64,000 nucleotides of DNA from NCBI RefSeq assembly GCF_042683745.1, contig NZ_JBHUJX010000036.1:248001-312000 (forward strand). Reading direction: 5' to 3'. The translations under genes were made by a program, and so were the position numbers. This stretch comes from Pseudoneobacillus sp042683745. GTDB taxonomy: Bacteria; Bacillota; Bacilli; Bacillales; Cytobacillaceae. The stretch's first letter is position 1. Each line of letters opens with the position of its first letter. The notes beneath the pieces were generated by a model. The model was not told where the DNA came from. It did not search any database and saw only the letters and a program-made list of their open reading frames with translations. Positions 8,778 through 16,558 of this stretch are shown piece after piece.

Positions 8778-9848
8778 ATGGATAGCTCAAAACATTATAA
8801 AGTTAAGCCCTACTTGTTGACACGTAGTTTGCTTCCAGAGAATCAGGAAACACCTATTCAGTTCATTCATTCGGATATTACGAAGAACCAATTATTCTAT
8901 AGACGAAATCACTTTCCTTATCCGACTCTTTCTTACTCCAATTATTGGCTCCCTATAAATGGGCTCGTATCAAACTCATTATTACTTTCTATGCAAGACA
9001 TTCTTCAATACCCCTCGAAAACGGTGCAAGTTATCCTCGAATGTTCAGGAGATAAACGTGAATTTTTTGAACCTAAAGTTTTTGGAGAACAATGGGGAAA
9101 GGGAGCTATTAGCCAAGGTTATTGGAAGGGTGTACCGTTGCGGACTATCCTCGAATTAGCTGGGGTAAGAGAAGGGGGAAAAGAAATTGTCGTGGAAGGA
9201 TATGATTTTGGAATAAGGACCGACCAAGACAATGTTTTTACTTATGCTAGGAGTTTACCGATTGAGAAGGCACTCCACCCTGATACAATTATTGCATATG
9301 AGTATAACAACCAGCCGATTCCGTTTAAGCATGGTTATCCGCTTCGATTAATCGTTCCACAGTGGTATGCAATGGCATCAGTTAAATGGATGAAGCAGAT
9401 AAGTGTGATTGATTCTAATTTCACTGGACCTTTTCAAACAGTCGATTATGTTTATTATCCGAATAAAGAAAATAACCAGGATGCATTCCCTGTCACTACT
9501 ATAAATGTAAATTCGACTATTCAACAGCCTTTAAATATGGAAATTTTAAATACTGGTAAACATTTGATTAAAGGAATTGCTTGGACAGGTAAAGGCAATA
9601 TAACAAAGGTAGAAATTAGTATGGATGGTGGTGGTACTTGGGTAGATGCAAATGTAGGGTCTACTAAAAATACAAGTTATGGCTGGAAATCTTGGACTTA
9701 TGAATGGACAATATTCGAAAAAGGTGAATATACGATTCTATCTAAAGCAACAGATTCATCTGGTCGAATGCAGCCAACCATACCTTTTTGGAATAAAAAA
9801 GGTTACGGATATAATGCTGTTGATAAAATCAAAGTTAAGGTAGAATAA
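8778..9848 (+). CDS. Sulfite-oxidase-family molybdopterin oxidoreductase
   Basis: A 356-residue protein with the oxidoreductase molybdopterin-binding domain (residues ~50-230) followed by a Mo-co oxidoreductase dimerisation domain (~245-355, with EISMDGGGTWVDA and WTYEW). The molybdenum-ligating Cys is Cys89 in LECSGDKR; the usual motif is C-A/S-G-N-x-R, so Asp replaces Asn. GYPLRLIVPQWYAMASVKWMK is a strong family match. No Tat or Sec signal is visible at the N-terminus, which is odd for an enzyme expected to face the outside; it could be cytosolic. The ATG at 8778 follows TAGGAGGATG. A diheme cytochrome c gene lies 225 bp downstream on the same strand and is a plausible electron acceptor. 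Substrate uncertain; sulfite is the family's best-known one. Confidence 0.85.
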   Translation: MDSSKHYKVKPYLLTRSLLPENQETPIQFIHSDITKNQLFYRRNHFPYPTLSYSNYWLPINGLVSNSLLLSMQDILQYPSKTVQVILECSGDKREFFEPKVFGEQWGKGAISQGYWKGVPLRTILELAGVREGGKEIVVEGYDFGIRTDQDNVFTYARSLPIEKALHPDTIIAYEYNNQPIPFKHGYPLRLIVPQWYAMASVKWMKQISVIDSNFTGPFQTVDYVYYPNKENNQDAFPVTTINVNSTIQQPLNMEILNTGKHLIKGIAWTGKGNITKVEISMDGGGTWVDANVGSTKNTSYGWKSWTYEWTIFEKGEYTILSKATDSSGRMQPTIPFWNKKGYGYNAVDKIKVKVE

Positions 9849-9859
9849 TTGAAATTTCA

Positions 9860-9930
9860 ATTGGGACTGGCACCTTGTCCCACTTTCTATTGAATTGGGA
9901 CGAGGTACGTGTCCCCTCCCCGTGTCCCCA
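9860..9930 (+). repeat. Double-hairpin repeat, family 3, copy C
   Basis: Lies between the molybdoenzyme and cytochrome genes. It carries the same core as copies A and B: TTGGGACTGGCACCTTGTCCC, then CTTTCTATTGAATTGGGACG and a GTGTCCCC end, with an extra CCCGTGTCCCC duplication. Same orientation as the other two copies. Confidence 0.7.
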
Positions 9931-10073
9931 CCTCTCCCCAATGAATAGTTCACGAAACGCTCATTTTTAATTAACCTAATCTTAACAATCATTTTCCATA
10001 ATTAGTTTATAAAATGATTCGGTAAAATTTTCTCCAATTTAGAAGATTCACCGAAAAGGAGAGGTGCTTAAAA

Positions 10074-11003
10074 ATGAATAAGTTGTTCTTGCCTTCTGTT
10101 CTAGCAATTGTTGGGACCATCATACTTGGATTTAGTGTACTTTATTTATTCGTTCTTAAACCAAGTGAACCAACTTTAGTAACTACTCCGCCAGAAAATA
10201 CGGTGGCTCAAGTGGAAAAATCAGATCATCCATATTTACCTCCAAGTATGGATGAAGTTCCTACAGGGGAAGAAGGCGAATTAATCAAGCTTGGTGAAAA
10301 ACTTCATAATCAAACAAGCGATGTGCTTGATGGTTATGTAGGGAATACCCTTAGTTGTGCTAGTTGTCATGCAAATGGGGGAGTGGATGGATCTCTCGAT
10401 CTTGTAGGGATTTCCAAAACGTATCCACAATACAATCCTAGGGCAGGAAAAGAGGTAACCATAGAAGACCGGATTAATGGTTGTTTTAAAAGAAGTATGA
10501 ATGGAAAACCTCTTCCAAAGGAAAGCGATGAATTGAAAGCCATGGTTACTTATTATACTTTTATTTCACAAAATGTTCCAGACGGTACAACCGAAAGGCC
10601 ATGGGCAAAACTGCCAAAGGCAGAGGGTGATTTAGCAACAATAAACATTGATGAAGGTAGAGAACTTTATAACAAAGCCTGCATTACCTGTCACGGAGAA
10701 GATGGATCGGGGGGCGGCACAGGACTTGCCCTTTGGGGAGACAAATCTTACAACATCGGAGCCGGTATGTCACGTGTAAGAACAGCAGGAGGATTTATCA
10801 AGGCATATATGCCAAAAGTATCGACAGGCGGATATGAACCAGGCTCCTTTACGGATCAAGAAGCGATGAGCATCGCCGCTTATATTAACTCAATGCCAAG
10901 AGCAGATTTTCCTGATAAAATTTATGACTGGCCAAATGGGGATGCCCCTGATGATGCAGCCTATGAAACACTTGCTGGTAAAAAGGAAACCGCTAACAAG
11001 TAA
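10074..11003 (+). CDS. Membrane-anchored diheme cytochrome c (TsdA-like)
   Basis: A 309-residue c-type cytochrome with an uncleaved N-terminal anchor (hydrophobic residues ~6-28) and two heme-binding CXXCH motifs: Cys95-Ala-Ser-Cys98-His99 and Cys203-Ile-Thr-Cys206-His207. Between them, RINGCFKRSMNGKPLP (Cys137) resembles the segment of thiosulfate dehydrogenase TsdA whose Cys is an axial ligand of heme 1; that match is from memory. It may therefore oxidise thiosulfate, or accept electrons from the molybdoenzyme encoded just upstream. The start at 10074 follows GAGAGGTG. Downstream is its own terminator. No cytochrome maturation genes are nearby. Confidence 0.85.
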   Translation: MNKLFLPSVLAIVGTIILGFSVLYLFVLKPSEPTLVTTPPENTVAQVEKSDHPYLPPSMDEVPTGEEGELIKLGEKLHNQTSDVLDGYVGNTLSCASCHANGGVDGSLDLVGISKTYPQYNPRAGKEVTIEDRINGCFKRSMNGKPLPKESDELKAMVTYYTFISQNVPDGTTERPWAKLPKAEGDLATINIDEGRELYNKACITCHGEDGSGGGTGLALWGDKSYNIGAGMSRVRTAGGFIKAYMPKVSTGGYEPGSFTDQEAMSIAAYINSMPRADFPDKIYDWPNGDAPDDAAYETLAGKKETANK

Positions 11004-11015
11004 ACTTAAATAAGG

Positions 11016-11045
11016 TGGCCCGTTTTATAACGGGTCGTTTTTTCG
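11016..11045 (+). terminator. Terminator after the diheme cytochrome gene
   Basis: Arms GGCCCGTT and AACGGGTC with loop TTAT and a following run of six or more T; located 13 bases after the stop. Confidence 0.85.
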
Positions 11046-11114
11046 TTAAATTGTAATAATACTTTTCAGAAACTCTGTTTTTTATCGTTATAATGTGGTT
11101 AAGGGGTTGATCAA

Positions 11115-11822
11115 GTGGAAGATAGAAAATTAACAGGCAAAACAATCCTATTTATAGACAATCATAATGAAAACCGAGCTTTTGTCAGGTTTCACTTAAC
11201 GAGGCAAGGCTTTGAAATACTTGAAGCAGCCAATGGTATGGAAGCACGAGAAAAATACCTAAAATATGATCCTTGTTTTGTATTACTAGAAACAGAGCTT
11301 CCTGATATGGACGGCCTAGACATTTGCTGGTGGCTGCGCTTTGAATTGGACAACAATGTACCTATTATTATTTTATCATCCAAAAATACAGATCAAGATA
11401 GAATTGAAGGCTTAAAAAAGGGAGCCGATGATTATGTTGGGAAACCCTATAATATAGAGGAGCTATCGGTTAGAATTGAAACCGTATTAAGGAGAACCGC
11501 CAATCGCTGCAGTAAGCTAAGCTATAAGGGTTTAACGATAAAGCCGATCAAAGGAATGGTAAAATTCCATGACAAGGTATTGGAGTTAACCCATTTCGAA
11601 TATAGACTTCTTTACCTATTTATGACACACCCTGACCAAATTTTCACGAGAGAACAAATGATCAATACCATCTATAAAACTAGTGAAAAGATTATAAATG
11701 AAAGAACAGTGGACGTACACATTAGACATTTAAGAGAAAAAATCGCTAAATATACTGACTACCCCTTCATTGTGACTTTAAGAGGAATTGGTTATAAATT
11801 TAGTACAGAACCTTATGAATAA
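11115..11822 (+). CDS. OmpR-family response regulator with Glu at the phosphorylation site
   Basis: A 235-residue receiver plus winged-helix DNA-binding protein. The receiver (~9-122) keeps Asp15, Ser88/89 and Lys110, but the phospho-acceptor Asp is Glu59 (LLETELPDMDG, codon GAA at 11289-11291), and the second acidic pocket residue is Asn16. Glu at this place often mimics phosphorylation, so the protein may be constitutively active. The C-terminal domain (~130-232) has the normal OmpR wing (ERTVDVHIRHLREKI, LRGIGYKF). No histidine kinase gene is adjacent, which fits an orphan regulator. The GTG at 11115 follows AAGGGG. Its targets are unknown; it sits alone between two terminators. Confidence 0.88.
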   Translation: MEDRKLTGKTILFIDNHNENRAFVRFHLTRQGFEILEAANGMEAREKYLKYDPCFVLLETELPDMDGLDICWWLRFELDNNVPIIILSSKNTDQDRIEGLKKGADDYVGKPYNIEELSVRIETVLRRTANRCSKLSYKGLTIKPIKGMVKFHDKVLELTHFEYRLLYLFMTHPDQIFTREQMINTIYKTSEKIINERTVDVHIRHLREKIAKYTDYPFIVTLRGIGYKFSTEPYE

Positions 11823-11842
11823 AAGTAAATTAGAATAGAATC

Positions 11843-11861
11843 GGGACTCTATATGAGTCCC
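11843..11861. terminator. Weak hairpin after the orphan response regulator
   Basis: Perfect arms GGGACTC and GAGTCCC around TATAT, 20 bases after the stop. It lacks a strong T-run, so termination strength is uncertain. Confidence 0.4.
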
Positions 11862-11991
11862 CCATTAATATCCATTTGATTAAATTTTCCCCTTATTGAA
11901 TGAAGGATGCGTAATAAACACGAACTCTTTATCACAACAGGAACGTAATTCCTTTAAAAAAGACAGAATTGTATATTCCATACTTAAGACA

Positions 11992-12471
11992 TCACTTTTT
12001 AAAAGACCGCTCATGATTAAGCAGCCATTCTTTTCTCCACAAACCACCTGCGTATCCCGTTAATGTCCCATTTGAACCGATAATTCGGTGGCACGGAATC
12101 ACGATGCTTAATTTGTTTTTTCCATTTGCACTTCCGACAGCTCTGATGGCTTTTTCATTTCCAATCGAAACTGCAATATCTTTATAGGAACCCGTTTCGG
12201 CATAAGGAATATTGATTAATGCGTTCCACACTGTTTTTTGAAAATTTGTGCCTTCGAATGTATAAGGAAAGGTAAATTCATGAAGTTCACCTTTAAAATA
12301 CTGATCAAGTTGATCCCTACACTGCTCTAGAACCTCAGGTGTCTCTTCTTGCAAATCATTGACTACCGTATCCCTTTCAGAAAACAGAATGGAACAGATC
12401 GCTTCACTGGTACCTATTATTTCGATCATTCCAATCGGAGATTCGTAATCCAATTTATGTAGTTTACTCAT
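11992..12471 (-). CDS. ogt: Methylated-DNA-protein-cysteine methyltransferase (Ogt/AdaB type)
   Basis: Suicide repair enzyme that transfers the methyl group from O6-methylguanine (and O4-methylthymine) to its own Cys. The 159-residue product has the active site IVIPCHRI with Cys127, preceded by the helix-turn-helix region (YKDIAVSIGNEKAIRAVGSANGKN) that flips the base. The ATG at 12471 has GGAGGT six bases upstream; the frame is open 10 codons further but without a site. It overlaps the end of the alkA gene by 8 bases, and is the last gene of a four-gene reverse-strand unit with adaA and alkA. Expression should be induced by methylated AdaA. Confidence 0.94.
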   Translation of the reverse strand: MSKLHKLDYESPIGMIEIIGTSEAICSILFSERDTVVNDLQEETPEVLEQCRDQLDQYFKGELHEFTFPYTFEGTNFQKTVWNALINIPYAETGSYKDIAVSIGNEKAIRAVGSANGKNKLSIVIPCHRIIGSNGTLTGYAGGLWRKEWLLNHERSFKK

Positions 12472-13372
12472 ATAAAGACCTCCATAAATAAAAGGTAGCA
12501 TATGCTTGCCAGCCTTCCCAATTTACTGCTATATCTCTTATTTCCTCAATTGTCGGTTTTTGTTCAAGCCCTAATTGAAGCTTTAATGCTTGATGAAGTC
12601 CGACATCCGCAATTGGAAATGCAGTCGGATCATGCAAACATTTCATTCTCACATAATCTGCCGTCCATGCTCCTACACCCCGAATAGCGGTTAATGAATT
12701 TTGTACGGATTGAATGTTTGGTTCCTGCTGTAACAACTCTTTTGAGATATTACCATTTGCCATGGTTTTGGCAACTCCAATAATGTATTCGGCTTTCCTG
12801 AAAGTAATTTGCAACTTTCTTAAATCCTCTACCTCTAAGATGGCTATTTTTTCAGCGGTTGGATAGATCCAATAGTTCTCCCCTTCAAAAGTAAGACATT
12901 CACCAAATTGTTCAACGAATCGCTTCTTTAATGTGTAGGCGAAGGATAAATTAATTTGTTGACCCATTATAGCCCAAGTCAAAGCCTCAAATAAATCTGG
13001 GATACAAATAATCCTTAAGCCGTAATATTTATTAGCCATTTGCTTTAATATTGCATCATTATTAGCCACTTCATAAAATCCGCTCAAACGTTGATTCAAA
13101 TCAAACCATTCCCATATATACGCTGCCACTTTTTCACGGACGCTTGTTGATGGTTTATGCATAGGGAATTCTACTTGAATAGAGTGGTGATTGTTTCCTA
13201 TTTTTAATAAAATCATTTCTTCATCCAATTTTACTAATTTATATAAGTAACCATCTCTTATTTGATGCAGTATTTCTAACTGTGATCTTCCTAAAAAAAC
13301 TAGGCATTCTTGAAAATTAAATTCCTTTGGTGGGTAAATTTCAATAGAAGCTCCTAAATCGATCCATTTCAT
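12464..13372 (-). CDS. alkA: DNA-3-methyladenine glycosylase AlkA
   Basis: Base-excision repair glycosylase that removes 3-methylpurines and related alkylated bases. The 302-residue protein has an AlkA N-terminal-type domain (~1-110) and the HhH-GPD fold (~125-300): hairpin-helix-hairpin LTAIRGVGAWTADYVRMK and the catalytic Asp256 in AFPIADVGL. It overlaps adaA by 4 bases (ATGA-type coupling) upstream and ogt by 8 bases downstream, so the three alkylation repair genes are tightly coupled. In B. subtilis adaA-adaB lies divergent from alkA; here all are co-directional. Confidence 0.94.
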   Translation of the reverse strand: MKWIDLGASIEIYPPKEFNFQECLVFLGRSQLEILHQIRDGYLYKLVKLDEEMILLKIGNNHHSIQVEFPMHKPSTSVREKVAAYIWEWFDLNQRLSGFYEVANNDAILKQMANKYYGLRIICIPDLFEALTWAIMGQQINLSFAYTLKKRFVEQFGECLTFEGENYWIYPTAEKIAILEVEDLRKLQITFRKAEYIIGVAKTMANGNISKELLQQEPNIQSVQNSLTAIRGVGAWTADYVRMKCLHDPTAFPIADVGLHQALKLQLGLEQKPTIEEIRDIAVNWEGWQAYATFYLWRSLYE

Positions 13373-13932
13373 TTTTGTAGCTCCCTTAATCGATATTCAC
13401 TTGGGGAACAATTTTTCAAACGACGAAACACCTTGTAAAAGTTGGAAGGACTTTGAAATCCCACCTCATAGCAAATTTCAAGATTGGTTCGATCGGTGCT
13501 ATGAAGGAGATGTGCAGCTTTATCAATTCTTATTTTTTCTAAATAAGTGCGTGGAGTTTCTGTAGTTTCCTGTTTAAATAACCGTTCAAGATAAAAGGAA
13601 CTTACACCGATATGTTCGGCAATATCCTGTAATTCTAATTTTTGTTTATAATGATTGACTAAAAAGCTAATAGCGCTTCTGACAAGTCCAATATGAGGAG
13701 AATGTTCAGCCTCTGGCTGACATCTTTTGCAAGCTCGAAAGCCCGCACTTTCAACTTCATTGATGTCATAGTAGAATTGAACATTTATTTTTTTGGGCTT
13801 TCTAGACCTACATGAAGGTCGGCAGTAGATTTTTGTTGTTTTCACGGCGGTATAAAATAAACCATCATATTTACGATCACAAGAAATAATTTTCTCCCAC
13901 ATTTCTTCAAATGAAAGATTAATATTATCCAT
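13369..13932 (-). CDS. adaA: AdaA: methylphosphotriester-DNA methyltransferase and AraC-type activator
   Basis: Sensor of DNA alkylation. The N-terminal Ada zinc domain (~10-80) accepts methyl groups from DNA phosphotriesters on Cys37; the zinc Cys set is Cys37, Cys41, Cys68 and Cys71 (YCRPSCRSRKP, FRACKRCQPE). Once methylated the protein activates transcription through the AraC-type double helix-turn-helix (~85-187, ending FYKVFRRLKNCSPSEYR). Length of 187 residues is somewhat short of the B. subtilis protein (211, from memory) but all domains are present. It lies 24 bases after an isocitrate lyase/PEP-mutase-like gene and overlaps alkA. Confidence 0.94.
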   Translation of the reverse strand: MDNINLSFEEMWEKIISCDRKYDGLFYTAVKTTKIYCRPSCRSRKPKKINVQFYYDINEVESAGFRACKRCQPEAEHSPHIGLVRSAISFLVNHYKQKLELQDIAEHIGVSSFYLERLFKQETTETPRTYLEKIRIDKAAHLLHSTDRTNLEICYEVGFQSPSNFYKVFRRLKNCSPSEYRLRELQK

Positions 13933-13956
13933 TATCGGCCTCCTTTCCTTTTAAAT

Positions 13957-14727
13957 CTAGTCCTCATACAAATGTAAGGTGTCCTTAAACGTTAATAATT
14001 GTTCCACATTCTTTTCTAAGAAAGCGATTATTTTGTCTGAAAGCGCATTTCCAAAGCTGAAGCGTTTAACTCCTAATTCTTTTATTTTAGTACAATTTGT
14101 TAATCCAGGTAATGATAATACGTTAAGTGGAGCGTTTACGTTGCTCGCAATTTCTTTAATCTCTTCCTCATTGGTTACTCCAGGAACAAAAATTCCACTA
14201 GCCCCACTCTCCACATACACTTTTGCACGGTCAATTGTTTCCATAAGAGGATTTTCATGATGAAAATATGTATCAATTCTTGCGTTAATATAAAAATCTT
14301 TATAACCATTTTGATCTAATGCCATTCTCATTTTTGATAAAAGATCACAATGATGAGATATCTCTTTTAAACCTATTTGTTTTTTTAATGAATCCTCGAT
14401 ATTGATGCCTGCAACCCCAACATCTGCCGTCCTCAAAACATTATCAATAATCTTTTCTAGATTATCCCCATAGCCTGCCTCAATGTCTGCCGAAACAGGT
14501 ATTTTCACATTTTCTGTAATCGTTTTAATGATTCCTAAATGTCTGTCAAAATCAATTAATTCACCATCTGCAAATCCAAGTGAGTTGGCAATCCCCCAAC
14601 TCGTTGTACCAATTGCTTTGAAGCCCACTTTTTCAAGAGTTAAAGCTGATAATAGGTCCCAGGCATTCCCTAGAAATAATACTTCCTTTGACGAATGTAA
14701 TTTATTGAATTCCTGAATTTTGTTCAT
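13957..14727 (-). CDS. Isocitrate lyase/phosphoenolpyruvate mutase family protein
   Basis: A 256-residue TIM-barrel protein of the ICL/PEPM superfamily. Visible landmarks are the N-terminal NAWDLLSALTLEKVGFKAIGTTSWG strand-loop, the metal/substrate region SADIEAGYGDN (~95-105), GINIEDS and INARIDTY. The superfamily cleaves or rearranges C-C or C-P bonds in small oxo-acids; members of this short group are often annotated only as 2-methylisocitrate-lyase-like, so the substrate is unknown. The start has AGGAGG seven bases upstream. It is the first gene of the unit and only 24 bases before adaA, so the repair genes are probably transcribed with it, an unusual partnership. Confidence 0.85.
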   Translation of the reverse strand: MNKIQEFNKLHSSKEVLFLGNAWDLLSALTLEKVGFKAIGTTSWGIANSLGFADGELIDFDRHLGIIKTITENVKIPVSADIEAGYGDNLEKIIDNVLRTADVGVAGINIEDSLKKQIGLKEISHHCDLLSKMRMALDQNGYKDFYINARIDTYFHHENPLMETIDRAKVYVESGASGIFVPGVTNEEEIKEIASNVNAPLNVLSLPGLTNCTKIKELGVKRFSFGNALSDKIIAFLEKNVEQLLTFKDTLHLYED

Positions 14728-15100
14728 TTTTATTTCCTCCTAGACAAAAGTTTGTAGGACCCATTTTATCAAGGAATATATCTTTATTTCGTCCTCATTC
14801 TTGCTCTTATGGTCTTAGGAAATAAAAATGAGATATTTTTAGATAGCCTAAAGTGAAGGTCCTTTTGATACGCTATTCAAATTGTTCCGAAGAACGGATT
14901 TTTAACAAAGTCTGTTTGGGGAATTTTAGCTAATTTAAAGTTAAAGGTTGATTTAGAGAATGGAAATTCAAAAAAAGTCAGAAATGGATATTTATGTTAA
15001 AGCAAATATAAGATTGTGAAGATTTCTATTAAACTAAAGCAATCTTAAATATGGGATAGTTAAAAAGTAGGTTATCTTTTTCAGAGGGAGGAAATTGATA
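14728..15100. other. Intergenic region, 373 bp, no gene seen
   Basis: AT-rich spacer between divergent genes. It must contain the promoters of the ICL/PEPM-adaA-alkA-ogt unit and of the small membrane protein, but no confident -35/-10 pair stands out. An inverted repeat AAGATTG (15010-15016) / CAATCTT (15040-15046) with a long loop may fold in the leader of the membrane-protein gene. Confidence 0.4.
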
Positions 15101-15499
15101 ATGGTTAAAAGAAAATTGATAACAACATTATTAGCACCCCCTTTATCATTGGCGTTCATTTTTGCCGTATTTTTTGGAGAATGGAAGCAACCTCTTGAGT
15201 TAATTGTGATGACCGGAATGTTTAGTCTGATTTTATCACCTTATATTTTATTTTATGGAATTCCAGTCACATTTCTTTCTGATTATGTAAGTAAGAATTT
15301 AACGGGAAATATACGTGCTTTTTTTGCTTTGATTGTTCACTTGTTCTTCGGTGTAATGTTTAGTTTTATTTTCCCTAGTAATGCGTCATCTCCATTATTT
15401 AGGGGAGGAGTCGATTCAGCTATAATTTTTGGATCAATTACTGCTTTATTCTTTTGGACTATAGATGAGATATTAAGACGAAGTTTAAAACAGCATTAA
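15101..15499 (+). CDS. Small four-helix membrane protein, function unknown
   Basis: A 132-residue hydrophobic protein with about four transmembrane segments (~7-25, 35-57, 68-92, 108-122), a Lys/Arg-rich start and a basic tail (EILRRSLKQH). No recognised domain or motif. The ATG at 15101 lies 9 bases after GGGAGG; a TTG at 15095 is only 3 bases from it and is less likely. It is a single gene divergent from the ICL/PEPM operon and convergent with the TetR gene, so context does not suggest a role. Confidence 0.65.
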   Translation: MVKRKLITTLLAPPLSLAFIFAVFFGEWKQPLELIVMTGMFSLILSPYILFYGIPVTFLSDYVSKNLTGNIRAFFALIVHLFFGVMFSFIFPSNASSPLFRGGVDSAIIFGSITALFFWTIDEILRRSLKQH

Positions 15500-15597
15500 A
15501 ATAAATATACTGTTCATAAAATTACTATATAAAATATCCATTCATTTTAAACAATCTGGTGCTTAAGCAAATATTGGACAGTTGAATTACACACAAC

Positions 15598-15620
15598 AAA
15601 GGGGACAGCCTGTCCCCTTT
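15598..15620. terminator. Perfect 10-bp hairpin, bidirectional terminator
   Basis: Arms AAAGGGGACA and TGTCCCCTTT with loop GCC, immediately after the reverse-strand TetR gene and downstream of the convergent membrane-protein gene. The GGGGACAGCCTGTCCCC core resembles the GGGAC/GTCCC arms of the family 2 and 3 repeats in this window. Confidence 0.75.
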
Positions 15621-15627
15621 GTCCTCT

Positions 15628-16458
15628 TTAAAACCCATAATAACGACGAAGAAAATAAGCTATCCATTTACAATGTGGATGATTTCGAATATTTTCTAGT
15701 AATCCTTTTATAATGGCCGGACCAAAAGTCGGTTCAATTAGCTGCTCTTTTAACAGGGATAAAGATTCTTTTTCAATTGACTCTTCCATTTCATCTACTT
15801 TTTGCTCCATCATTTCAACCATCTGTTCCTTTTTTACTTCCTCATTTATTGGCTGATTAAACATATCTATTAGCTCTTGAGAAATAAATGGGATAGTCGT
15901 ATGTCTCGCCAGTAAATTTGTTTTTTCCACGAGGGACTCAGATAGTAAGTTTAAATCTAAGGGAACATTATAGAATAAGAACAAATGGGAATAAGTATTC
16001 ATGAAACCCTTAATACAATAAATTAAATCATATTCTGTTTGTTTGACTTGTTCCCCGTATAATCGTTCAATCATGGATAAAATAATATTCTCAAGTAATT
16101 TTTCGTAATATTGCATTTTTACAATGAAATCTTGATTAAATGTTTGTGATTGCTCTTTCATGAGAATTTTACCGAAATCAGAGTGCTTATGAAAAGAATG
16201 AAATATTTCATAATAAAATTCATATAAAAGTTTTTCATCGTTCGCATTTCTGACTATATAGTCAATATCAGAAATGAATTGCATCATAAAATAGTCAATC
16301 AAAGCGATAATTAATTCGTCCTTTGACTTAAAAGATAAGTAAAATGCACCTTTTGAAATACCGCAATGCTCTGTTATTTGTTGAACGGATGTAGCTTCAA
16401 AACCTTGCTTTGCAAAAAGCTCTAAAGCCTTTTCCATAATTAATTGTTTTTTTACCAT
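15628..16458 (-). CDS. TetR-family repressor, divergent from the SwrC-like pump (YerO-like)
   Basis: A 276-residue TetR-type regulator, longer than most. Residues ~8-54 form the DNA-binding domain (MEKALELFAKQGFEATSVQQITEHCGISKGAFYLSFKSKDE). The ligand domain is followed by a C-terminal region that includes a Glu-rich coiled stretch (about 210-245). It is transcribed away from a SwrC-like RND gene, the same pairing as yerO/swrC (yerP) in B. subtilis, so it probably represses the pump. The start is uncertain: AGGAG lies 12 bases before the ATG at 16458 and 3 bases before an in-frame TTG at 16467. A palindrome in the shared intergenic space is the likely operator. Confidence 0.85.
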   Translation of the reverse strand: MVKKQLIMEKALELFAKQGFEATSVQQITEHCGISKGAFYLSFKSKDELIIALIDYFMMQFISDIDYIVRNANDEKLLYEFYYEIFHSFHKHSDFGKILMKEQSQTFNQDFIVKMQYYEKLLENIILSMIERLYGEQVKQTEYDLIYCIKGFMNTYSHLFLFYNVPLDLNLLSESLVEKTNLLARHTTIPFISQELIDMFNQPINEEVKKEQMVEMMEQKVDEMEESIEKESLSLLKEQLIEPTFGPAIIKGLLENIRNHPHCKWIAYFLRRYYGF

Positions 16459-16487
16459 TTTATTCAATCGCTCCTATAGTCTTTTGT

Positions 16488-16516
16488 TTGACAAATGACT
16501 CATTAGTCATTAGTAT
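16488..16516 (+). promoter_or_regulatory. swrC promoter with TetR operator between -35 and -10
   Basis: TTGACA (16488-16493) is followed after exactly 17 bp by TAGTAT (16511-16516). The spacer is filled by the inverted repeat AATGACT-CATT-AGTCATT (16494-16511). A repressor bound there would block RNA polymerase directly. The position also lets it cover the divergent TetR promoter. Confidence 0.75.
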
Positions 16517-16558
16517 AAATAAATGGGTTCGACAAGTCAATTAAGGGTAGGTGTAACA

